A stretch of DNA of 64,000 bases, taken from Sphaerolaimus hirsutus. Its lineage: Eukaryota > Nematoda > Chromadorea > Monhysterida > Sphaerolaimidae. The notes beneath the pieces are model-generated. The model was not told the DNA's origin. It worked only from the letters and a program-made list of their open reading frames with translations, and searched no databases. The position numbers were made by a program, and so were the translations under genes. Where the stretch lies: NCBI GenBank assembly GCA_964036195.1, contig OZ038456.1, positions 21,739,792 to 21,803,791 on the forward strand, in the 5' to 3' direction. Shown here piece after piece: positions 54,816 through 64,000 of the stretch (its first letter is position 1; every line of letters starts with the position of its first letter).

Positions 54816-57800
54816 ATGTCCGACCCAGTAGCTGATTTTCTCGCGCGCGAACAACATGATTTGGCCGGACTTGATGATGAATCTCCGAAAACTGATTCTC
54901 AGCCAGACGGTGAGTGAATGTGATTTTGGCGGTGTGCCAAATTTTCTTTTATGTGTTTTGTTTGTTTATTTAGGGAGTAACGTCTGTCCTTTCTTATCAA
55001 CTGCGCTTTATTAGCTGAGAATTATAGTTTTTTTTATCTGTAAAATTTGACACTAATATTAGTGATTGAGTATCAACTTTTTAAAAAATATTCAGCCCAA
55101 ATTCATTGTGAAAACTTATATCGGCGTTTTATACTTATTGTCAGTACTTTTCTATTGCATACGGCGCGTGGCTTGGGTCAAGGAGTGTGCAACAGACGTC
55201 ATTATGCGGCTTAGGCGGATTACACGGAGTGTGCAACATGACTTTTGTAGATAACTTATGAAATATAGACAAAGAAATGATTGACTGCATGATTACATGC
55301 CACAGAATGCGTCTTGATAAAACTAAGCAAAGTTTTTACCTGCATGTGAAAGACAGCCAGTTGCAAATAAAGTTTCGAAAGTCTGCAAATCATTGATAAT
55401 TCCCCCTCCCACATCCGAGAAGTTCATTTGTAACACAATAAATCGCTGCATTGTATGGTATTTTACTTAGCATATGAATTGGGCTATTTGTGCTTGTGAC
55501 ATCTGTTGCACACTCATTGACCCAAGCCACGCGCCGTATGCAATAGAAAAGTACTGACAATAAGTATAGTGAACCCTTATATCACCTTGTGCTAAACGGT
55601 TTTTTTAACAGCCGCAACAATTTTTCGTCGTATAAATGGCAATATCTCCCGATGCTAATTTCAATACTTTTTAATACAGATTTCGCCAATCGATCAGATG
55701 TCGTTACTTCAGCATTGGACGTGAATCCCGGTAATTTTGATGGGTCCCTTGTTTTGCTATGGTGAACTATATGCACTTTTTGGGTATTTTTCATTAAAAA
55801 AACTTGCGTATATATGGATAATCTTTGTCGATAGTGTATAGAACAAAGGAGAAAATGATAATCACTAAATCAAATTGACACTGGTAGCAGTTTCGAGAAA
55901 AATACTACAGAAATAATCATCGCATAAGTGTTGTAGCTCAGTTTTAAGGTACATCAACCGCAGAAACAAGGCATTTATACCGATCATGAACGAATGAACC
56001 ACTTGTATGACCCGATTTCGTAATGAAAAATTAACCAAAACGTGTTAGATAGATTTTTTATTACGTTTTTCCGTGTATCGATTAGGGATGGCCGCTGTTT
56101 AAAAAAAAAGTTAAAAAAACAGGCATCGAAACCGTTTTTTTTAAACAACAGCCAACAATTTTTTTTACTATGTACTAGGTATTTTGCATTTTTTTTGCGC
56201 GCAAGCACGCAATTTCACATACACTTTACCATTTGTGATTGTTTTCATTGGTTTTGAGGCATTTTTAGTGTGAAAGCTTCCATTTGTTCATGCTATTGTG
56301 TCATAATAGGCCGTGATATGTGAGTGTAGCATATAATATCCAGCCAATGTGCTCCCGCATACTTCTACAGTGTGATACATCACTGTCAATGGATTAGCCT
56401 TATATGGTAACCTTGTATGAGTGCTATTCCATGCAAAACTTGACTTGAAGTCACGAACATTCGACAAAATGCGATATACATAACAAGTTGACAAAAAAAG
56501 ATATTTCTGACAGAAATCACCACTTAAAATGCTATCCCATGGCTCCACAGCCATTATGTGGCTATATATCACATCACAAAGTACTGGCAATTGTTTGACA
56601 TACCTGTATATGTTGACCCATAACCATATCTGGGAGCTTTTAAAAAAACCGTTTTAAATTATAAAAAAACGTTGTTTTTTTATAAAAAACGGGGTCGTTA
56701 AAAAAACGTTTGACCATCCCTAGTATCGATACCGATACTCTAGATATGACAAAATGACAATTTAAACAAACATAATTGTGTTCTTTCTAAAAAAATTTCT
56801 CTTCACTCATGTATTTCAGGTGGCGGTTTTGAGCTGGACACTCCAATGTCCGAGCAAAATGCATTTGGCAATGTGCCAGATGGGGAAGACTTTGGCACTG
56901 GACAGGACAGCGTCACTACCAATGGATTTGCGGATCAAGTGTGTTTATCGATTTGAATTGAAATTAGATTTTATGATGTTAAGATTAGGGTTGGAAAAAA
57001 AACGTTTTTTTTTAACTCGATGTTTTTTAAAAAAAAAAACGTTAAAAAAAAAAAAACGTTTTTAAAAAAAAAACGTTTTTTTTTAAAAGCTCCCAGATAT
57101 GACCTAGTGTCAACATATATAGGTATATCAGACACTGGCAATACTCTGTGATGTTAAATATGACCATATAATGGCTGTGGAGCCATGGGATAGCATTATA
57201 AGTGGGCATTTGTGTCAAAAATATCCATTTTTCGTCGACATATCGTTCGTATATCGCCTTATAGTCGAATGTTCGTGACATCAGGTAAAGTTTGGCACGG
57301 AATGGTGATCACACAAGGTTATAAAAGGAGGTTGTTACTTTGGGAGTGAAGTTACACACTGTGGAGGTACATGGAAGCACATTACCTCAATATTATATAT
57401 TACAGCAACATATGTCGGCTTATTCACCCATGGTAGCACATAGAAATGGATGTTTTGATACTAAAAATGCAACAAAACCAATGAAAACAACCACCAATGT
57501 CAATTTGTGTGTGAAATTGCGCGCTTGCGCGCAAAAAATTTGCAAAATACCTAGTGCTTAGTACTAAAAATTTCGGCCGATGTTTTTTTAAAAAAAAAAA
57601 CATTTCGGACGTCATGTTTTTTTTTAAAAAAAAACGTTTAAAAAAAAACATCGGCCAACCCTAGTTAAGATGGAAATATACCGTTTCCAGCATGTGTGAC
57701 CGGATAAAAAATAACATCAACAATGGATCATCTCATATTCAAACAAAAAACACACCACAAAAAAATCCCCACTCCCAATCAAGGTTACCAACCTCAAATC

Positions 57801-59176
57801 ACCCCCCCCCCAAAAAAAAAAAAATGAAAAATAAAACCTGACGCCAAATTCCCCCCGCCCCCCCCCAGGATCTTGGTCCCCCCGAGCCCGAAGTCGAACA
57901 AGAGCCTGAACCAGTGCAACCTGAAGTCCCTCGGATGGAACCTGATACTATAGTGAGGTGGCGTAGGGAGGAGGCTGAGAGGTTGCGCAATAAGGGTGAG
58001 TTGAGGTTGTTGTTTTTGTTGGTTGATGTATTTGATGTGATTTTGATGCATTCAAATCAAATGGCATTTTGAACCGCGTGGGCGCGCACGCTGTTTAAAG
58101 TTTCAATTGTTGATTATAAAGTGCTAAATTTTGAACCTTTTCTTTCGACATAAATGGAAGCGGTGGCTTTTCACGAAATGCGTTTGTACAGGGACAAAAA
58201 AGTCCAGAAAACAATTTTTTTTGTCCCCCAATAATTCTCCTTATTAGACAATTTATGCACTTCTTCATATTTATAAAACTTTTCATGTACAATTTACATG
58301 CGTAAATCCATATCCACTAACATACTCCATCCACGAGCCAAAATAAGCCGCCACCCCCTTTTACACAGACGCAGAAGAAGCGGAACGCAAAGAACAGTGG
58401 CGCCAGGCGGCCCGCAAAGAACTGGACGATTGGTACGCCCAGAGAAAGGAACAGTTGAAAAAACAGAATCAGGAAAATCGGTTTGTGTCCGGGAACAAGT
58501 GTGGCTAAGATTTTTATTGGGAGATTTTTTTTTTGCTAGATTTTTTCATTCTGGTTGATTGAAACGTTCTAGTATTCAAGAGTTTTTTTAAATTAAGTAA
58601 GGAGTCTAAAAAACCCTGGATGCCACATAATTGGCTTATAACGCACTCTGATTCCGTTAACATTTCTCGGTGCAAAAAAATCATCAGCTAATTTTTTATA
58701 GGAATGGGGATTTTGAAAATTTTCGGGACCGGTATCTGGATCGGGATTGCTTTTGCTGGTCATCGGGATCGGGAACGTTTCATGTTTTCGGGATCGGAAT
58801 TGGGGCTTCGGGATCGTGATGTCAATATCCGGAAGATTATCGGGATACCGTTTGAACCATATTTGAAAACTTTTTGCCTCGGGGAAAAATAAACGTTTTG
58901 GGGGTGGAGGTAACCCCCCCCCAACCCCCATCCCCTGCTAGACCCTTGATTTAAAACTCAATCCCACACATAAAATATCTCCCACCAAATCTCAGCAAAG
59001 CCGAACTTCAATTCATCGAGTCTCGGGATGCAGCGACGCCCGGAAAAGACTGGGAACGTATCGGGACATTGTGCGAATTTAACCCGAAACAAGCGAAACA
59101 AACCAAAGATGTTACTAGAATGCGGGCGCTTTTGGTCCACTTGAAGCAGGGTGGAGATAAAGGCGTGGAAGAGTGA
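54816..59176 (+). CDS. Clathrin light chain
   Basis: Five exons: 54816-54909, 56820-56938, 57869-57995, 58369-58480, 58996-59176 (stop TGA). All have GT-AG junctions and keep frame, giving 210 residues, normal for the family. The N-terminus MSDPVADFLAREQHDLAGLD matches the conserved DPAADFLAREQ-type segment. RMEPDTIVRWRREEAERLRN followed by AERKEQWRQAARKELDDWYA is the heavy-chain-binding coiled coil. The C-terminal TPGKDWERIGTLCEFNPKQA, then KQTKDVTRMRALLVHLKQ, is the family's C-terminal signature. The protein coats vesicles in endocytosis and Golgi sorting by binding clathrin heavy chain. Introns 1 and 2 have received transposons (55130-55569, 56083-56722, 56986-57663) without touching exons. 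A single gene is seen here, not separate A and B forms. Confidence 0.93.
55130..55569. mobile_element. Foldback element in clathrin light chain intron 1
   Basis: Inverted repeats of about 65 bp: TACTTATTGTCAGTACTTTT, CATACGGCGCGTGGCTTGGG at left, and their inverse ending at 55569. The centre has no coding sequence. Confidence 0.8.
56083..56722. mobile_element. TAGGGATGG hAT-like element, exact 8-bp target duplication
   Basis: Ends TAGGGATGGCCGCTG and GTTTGACCATCCCTA. GTATCGAT at 56075-56082 is repeated at 56723-56730. Subterminal A-run and T-run with ACG words. In clathrin light chain intron 1. Confidence 0.88.
56986..57663. mobile_element. TAGGGTTGG hAT-like element, exact 8-bp target duplication
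   Basis: Ends TAGGGTTGGAAAAAAAACG and AACATCGGCCAACCCTA. GTTAAGAT at 56978-56985 is repeated at 57664-57671. The middle contains GCGCGCTTGCGCGC. It lies 47 bp after exon 2 of the clathrin light chain gene. Confidence 0.9.
58690..58860. mobile_element. GGGATC-word element end in clathrin light chain intron 4
   Basis: ATCGGGATCGGGA words end ...GGGATACCGTTTGAACC, the complement of the start at 38895. The far end is not delimited. Confidence 0.5.
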
Positions 59177-60910
59177 AGTTCGGCTTTTTTGTGTCTTTAT
59201 GGCTGTTTTGTGATGAAGTATTGTGTGTGACATGAGGTGTGGCGGGTTGGGAATGGGTTATTCGTCATGTGACGATTAATACATCATGCTAATTACGTAA
59301 GATCCGCCATAACTTATGCCGCTATAACTTATGTGGTTACACACTTCGGTGATAGTTTAAAGTTGCATACATTTTGGAAATTTGATTTGTTTGCTTCAAC
59401 TACGGAGTTATGTTGTTATTTACACGGTTTTTCTAGGAGTTTGTCCAATATCCAGAATGTACGCATCAGAGTACAAATAGCTCATGTTATTTGATGTGTA
59501 GAAGCTCGATTTTTAGAGAGATAACGAATTGAACTTCAGAAAACAGAATGCATCCTGACGATGACACTTAATCAACTTTTATTTTGAGCTTTTACACTTA
59601 AGAATAACCGATTTTCACCAGTTTTTTTCTGGGGAGGGTCTGTTGCGCAACAAAAAAAATAAACCTATGCGTTGTCAAATTTTTGTGGTTTTGATTGGCT
59701 GTCAGTCGGAATCACGCCGATAAAAATTGTGATATGTATTTCTGAAATGTCGATTGATAAATTGATTGTGGATACACAACTTACATACTATTTATGTCTC
59801 GATACTTTGAATACATAACTTACATACTATTTATGTCTCAATACATAGTTGCAATCATTTTCAACAGTGATATTGAAATAGAAATTGTTTCTGTGAAATC
59901 GCCATTCCTAGAAACCATGAATAATTATCCTATTCATGTATTTGCTTGGGTAAGTATGGATTTCCAGATATCATTACAATTATAAAAATTCCTGTGATAA
60001 CCAGGGACACGAAACAAACATAATAAACATTGAGGAAAGTAGCTATTTACGTTTTCTAGCTCTGAGGAAAGTAGTTATTCAAGCAAGTACGATTTTTTTG
60101 TATATCTTAGATTATTATTCACCTGAATGCAACATTGTCATTTCCGGGGGTAAATTAACACTGTAGAATTAATTGGATAATCTTTTCTATCATTCAATAT
60201 TCACTTCATAAATATTCTATTCTTTAGCAGTTGTTAAATCATTGAAAAAATAACTATCCTTTACTGATTTAAAATGAAGATTTTTTTTCAGTTCATACAC
60301 TGGTTAGAAATCTAAAAGTTCTTTAAAATAGCTTTCGAAATTCAATTTTACCGAAACTGAAAAATCACCCAGTGTGTGAGCTTTGAATAAAATAACCCCA
60401 TAGCATAACTTCTAACGGAAATCTGCTTAAATTTCTGTTATTAGTACAGCTTGCAACATAACACCCTATGGTTGCGGATATTTCCTAACAAAATATATGT
60501 GATATTTTTATTATGATACATTAACAGCCTAAATGAGTTTTCGAAGTTTCGGTATTTAACTAGTGTTTAGGGCACATTCAAAAAAATAAAACATTGGTGC
60601 TCTAAAACAGTAGTTGACGCTTGTGTGTCAACTGGCCCATGTCAACTCAGATTTCGGCTTCACGTGTCGCACAGCGATCTTCCAATGCACTTGTCATGAT
60701 ATTTATTTTTCAACATTGCCGCACATGCATTTGGCGATCGCTATCCGACATGTGAAAACTGGAAACTGAGTTGACACAGAACAGTTGACACACATGTCAA
60801 CTAGTGTGTGACACCATCAACAACTAACCCAACCCAAAACAAACCTTCCACTCCCGCACCCACCCAGACCGATGTGACCACCTCCATGTAAACAGTCCCC
60901 GCGGCACTAG
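59177..60910. other. Intergenic region between clathrin light chain and the next gene
   Basis: Mostly unique AT-rich sequence. 59776-59850 is a two-copy tandem repeat (ACATAACTTACATACTATTT). 60612-60803 is a foldback (GTTGACGCTTGTGTGTCAAC / GTTGACACACATGTCAAC). No gene is recognised. Confidence 0.5.
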
Positions 60911-63689
60911 ATGTCCACCGGCGAGCGCCTGTACGGGTCGGGCCTGCTCGCGCCCAGCGCCAACTCCAATGGCACCGCGCAGCATTTGCACATGTATGGC
61001 GCCGGTGGTAGTCAGGTGTGAGGGGTTCGGTTTTGTGGATTTTTGTTATGTTCGTGTTTTTTGGTAGTTTTGTGTGCGGTATTTGTTGGCTTGGAGGAAA
61101 TTTAAGTTTTATAGGCATCGTTACAAGCTTTTATGCTTTTGTTGAAAAAACTGTTAAGAAACCCGTAGTCACCACAAGAGTGTACAAAATGCATGTGGAG
61201 GTGCTTACAGTCTCTATGTTTACACCGTCGTGGTTTTGACGTAAAGTTTCAAAACCTCTGATCAAAATTGAAACTTTAAAATTCCGACCTTGAAATTCAG
61301 GGCGTTTCCGACGGGGGCGGCAGCAGTGGGTTGCAACACGCTCTGTCCGTAATCACTTCGCACGCGCCTAACTCGCAGATTAACAAGTCAGTTTGGTGCC
61401 TTTTTGCATGGGTCGGTCCCAGTGGCGTAGCCAGGGGGGGCGGCCGCCCCCCCCCTTCCGGGGTGAGACATAGGTGTTCTCGTGCAACGATTTTGGGGTC
61501 AATTTTCAAAAATTTTGCGCTTGCGCGCGCATTTGTGCTTCACATTACAGGCATTTTTATATCACAGGTCGCGATCGGCTAAAGTTGGGTGAAAATTAGG
61601 GTGTCAAATTTCCGTTTTCCCTTTCTGTTTTCCGCAGGCAAATTTTTTCCGTTTTCTGTTCCGTTTTCCGGCTTCTGAAGTTTTTTTCCGTTTTCCGTTC
61701 CGTTTTCCGGCCACATTTTTTTCCGTTTCCGTTTTTCCGGCGCATTTTCCGTTTTCCGGCTACATTTTAAGTTTTTCCGCCTTTTTCCCATTTTCCGGCT
61801 CAATTTCCTGTTTTTCTGCTTTTTTCCGTTTCCCGCCTCAATTTTCTGTTTTTCCACCTCATTTTACCTTTTTTGGCTCAATTTTCTGTTTACTGTTCCA
61901 GCCAAACTGGGAAAAAATTCATGCAGATTGTCAATTATGTAAAAAAAATTCTTTTCCCAGCAAAATTTCTGCAAATTTTTCCCTCTTCCAGCAAAATTTC
62001 AGCAAATTTTATCCATTTTTTGGTAAAATTTCTGCAAATTTTTACCGTTTCCATTGAAATTTTATTTTTCCGTTTCCGTTTTTCCGGCCTCTTTTTCCGT
62101 TTTCCGGCCACTGATATTTTTTTTCTGTTTACGTTTCCGTTTTTCGCCTAGTGCAAATTTTTTTCCGTTTTCCGTTCCGTTTTCCGGCCGCTGAATTTTT
62201 TTTCCGTTTCCGTTTCTGTAAAAAATTTTTTTTGACACCCTAGTGAAAATGCACTCAATTCTGTCCAAGTCGCTGTATACGTATGTGTAAAATACATACA
62301 TTTACAGCGGTCTGTGGCGCCAATGACGCCATGGCGCGGCGCCTACGAATGGCGCCGGCACCATGGCGTGGCGCTTACGAATGGCGCCAGCGCCATGGCG
62401 CAAGTTCACTACTACAGGGGTCAAATTTTAGGGGGGGGGCGCCCCCCCCATTCGCCGGTCTCCGTAAACAATCCCCCCTCCCCGCTCAAAAATCCTGGCT
62501 ACGCCACTGGTCGGTTCCAGACCCTGTAAAGTGTCGAATGATCATGTAAAGTGTCAAAGTCGATGAAAAATGCCCCGGAAAAAGTGATGTCACACGCCCT
62601 TTGCGATTGCACATCCCGATTCAAAGCTTGTTGCCGAGTGGACGAACGACGTTCAAACGCAATCTTTCAATCCGGAACGGAACCAGTTGACATTTGGTGT
62701 CGATGTCAACAAGCGTGTGTGAGACCTTCACAGGGCATTGTACATGACATCTGACACATAACATGACATTTTACATTCATTTTTCACGATACAATGAACT
62801 ATATAAATATGTCAACTATTTTACAGACGCAACGCTGACACAAATATGGGTCAAACATCACAAAATGCAGATCACACTGCGTGGGCAGTTTTGCAGGGCA
62901 CAGATGGTGCTAATACTGATTTGGAGAAAACTCTTTTAGCTCAAGATCGATTGATATCCGTGTTTGAAGATGGTAAGTTTTTTAAAATGAAACATGAGTT
63001 TTTTTTGATAACTTTTTTCGAAGGTAAAAGTATCTCCAAATTTTTGCACAATAGATTTAGGGAATTTTTCTGGGGGTGTCGAGGGGGTTGTATTGGGGTG
63101 CCTGGGGTTGATACCTGGAAGACTTCATACTGGGTAACAAACATCTATGGGACATTTTTCTTTTTTTGAGAACGGGGCCTTGTGCCGATTCTGCAAGTGG
63201 AGAAGTAAAAAACAAAACAAAGAAACAATAAGCTGTGGTATTTATGTAAAAAAAATTACGTAGAAGAAAAGTAAACTAAAAAATGAACTTTTTTGACTGT
63301 TCTCTTATAACTTTAGTTTTCTTCTAACTGTTGAAATTACTTTATATACTTTTTACTTTTCTTCACACTTTTTCTTTTTTACTTTTTATCATTTTAAAAT
63401 AGTCCTCTCCAGTTGCGTAATTGACACCTTGTCTGATTTACCCCCCCCCCCCAATCCTCCACGCTAAACAACTAAAACAGAATCAGCACAACAATCAGTA
63501 CCCCCAACCCCCCCCCCCAGAATTCTCCTATCTACGCAATTCGATCGGCACTTTGAGGCGGCGGGCGGCAGCGAACGCTCGCACAGTGGACACGCAAATC
63601 GGCGAATTGAGACAGCTGGCGCAGAATATGGCGCTTGGCGCCGGTCCTGGCGCTGGCGCTGGCGCCCAGTTTTCAAACCAGAGACACCC
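60911..63689 (+). CDS. Unrecognised gene, 5' exons, probable coiled-coil protein
   Basis: Exons inferred from GT-AG sites and frame: 60911-61015 (MSTGERLYGSGLLAPSANSN; donor TCAG|GTGTGA), 61301-61386 (GVSDGGGSSGLQHALSVITS; donor CAA|GTCAGT), 62827-62972 (DTNMGQTSQNADHTAWAVLQ, LEKTLLAQDRLISVFED; donor GATG|GTAAGT) and 63521-63689 (FSYLRNSIGTLRRRAAANAR, TQIGELRQLAQNM; donor CCC|GTGAGT). The frame is continuous through all four, about 168 residues, and the gene continues outside the window. A TAG stop lies immediately before the ATG. LEKTLLAQDRLISVF and IGTLRRRAAANARTVDTQIG have heptad-like spacing. Exon 4 ends in an Ala/Gly stretch made of GGCGCT/GGCGCC words. I cannot name the family. Confidence 0.65.
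61420..62509. mobile_element. CAGTGGCGTAGCCAGG hAT-like element with nested element
   Basis: Ends CAGTGGCGTAGCCAGG and CCTGGCTACGCCACTG are exact inverted repeats. Flanks GTCGGTCC (61412-61419) and GTCGGTTC (62510-62517) match at 7 of 8. It lies in an intron of the unrecognised gene and hosts 61597-62242. Confidence 0.88.
61597..62242. mobile_element. TAGGGTGTCAA hAT-like element, exact 8-bp target duplication
   Basis: Ends TAGGGTGTCAAATTTCC and TTTTTTTGACACCCTA. GTGAAAAT at 61589-61596 is repeated at 62243-62250. Filled with TTTTCCGTTTTCCGG words. Confidence 0.88.
62517..62826. mobile_element. Introner-family arms in an intron of the unrecognised gene
   Basis: CCAGACCCTGTAAAGTGTCG at 62517 and CACAGGGCATTGTACATGAC, ACATGACATTTTACATTC at 62728-62780 match the element arms. 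The outermost GTGCCACTC ends are absent. The intron's acceptor is CTATTTTACAG|ACGC at 62826. GACGAACGACGTTCAAA at 62641 also occurs at 15889. Confidence 0.45.
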
Positions 63690-63696
63690 GTGAGTG

Positions 63697-64000
63697 CAGG
63701 GACGTATCCAGGATTTTTGAGCGGGGGCTGTTTGTTTACGGAGCCTCGCTCAGCCCCCCCCCTAAAATTTTGCCTACAGAGTGACTGAATGGCGCCATTC
63801 GTAGGCGCCACGCCATGGCACCATTGGCGTTGGCGTTGGCGCCAAGAGCCGCTGTATATGTATGTAAATATAAATACATACAGTGCGCGCAGAAATTTCT
63901 GTTTTTTTGTTTTTTTTTTGTCTGCGTAAACAACTAGTCCCAGTGGTACCCCGCGCACTCGTGCCCGCCTACATTTTAAAACCGAACGCCATTTTCCCTA
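63697..64000. mobile_element. GGACGTATCCAGG hAT-like element, right end beyond window
   Basis: Starts CAGGGACGTATCCAGG 8 bp after the exon donor at 63690, then C-run and GGCGCCATTCGTAGGCGCC words. The end is outside. Confidence 0.65.

Overview
The window is repeat-saturated animal (eukaryotic) genomic DNA: GT-AG introns, 200-N scaffold gaps at 7012, 24135 and 52486, microsatellites and very many short DNA transposons. The species cannot be read from it; an invertebrate metazoan is likely (inference).

0-15 kb, + strand: a tandem family of type I membrane proteins with one C-type-lectin-like domain (CTLD). The exon order is signal peptide, CTLD, Thr-rich stalk, transmembrane segment plus short tail. 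There is a decayed copy (2142-3653), two near-identical tandem copies (4536-7011, cut by a gap, and 8192-11849) and a copy reduced to signal-peptide and transmembrane exons (12817-14542). 24-48 kb, - strand: three more members (26782-24658, 33082-29452, 47693-40645), convergent with the first group. The two best-preserved copies splice in frame to about 328 and 322 residues; every module is bounded by phase-1 introns.

15-24 kb and 34-40 kb are mostly repeats: nested MITEs, foldback elements and three successive tandem arrays (34.98-37.47 kb). 54.8-59.2 kb, + strand: a complete five-exon clathrin light chain gene (210 residues). 60.9-63.7 kb, + strand: the 5' exons of an unrecognised, probably coiled-coil gene that leaves the window.

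Transposons: several hAT-like families can be delimited to the base by 8-bp target duplications. Each has its own iterated internal word (GGCGCC; CGTAAA; TTTAAAAACG; GGAAAACGG; ATATCGA). A second group of MITEs starts TACCGTA.

The most notable signal is a family of inverted-repeat elements whose ends coincide with introns of the lectin genes. The element end (GTGCCACTC or GTGGCAGTC) supplies the GT donor, and a duplicated CAG target supplies the AG acceptor. Splicing restores the frame, and paralogs lack the intron at the same site. This looks like intron gain by transposition (introner-like) at three separate positions in one gene family. In parallel, four hAT-like insertions lie inside lectin exons; for the three in the 47-40 kb gene, subtracting element plus one target copy restores frame and intron phase exactly.
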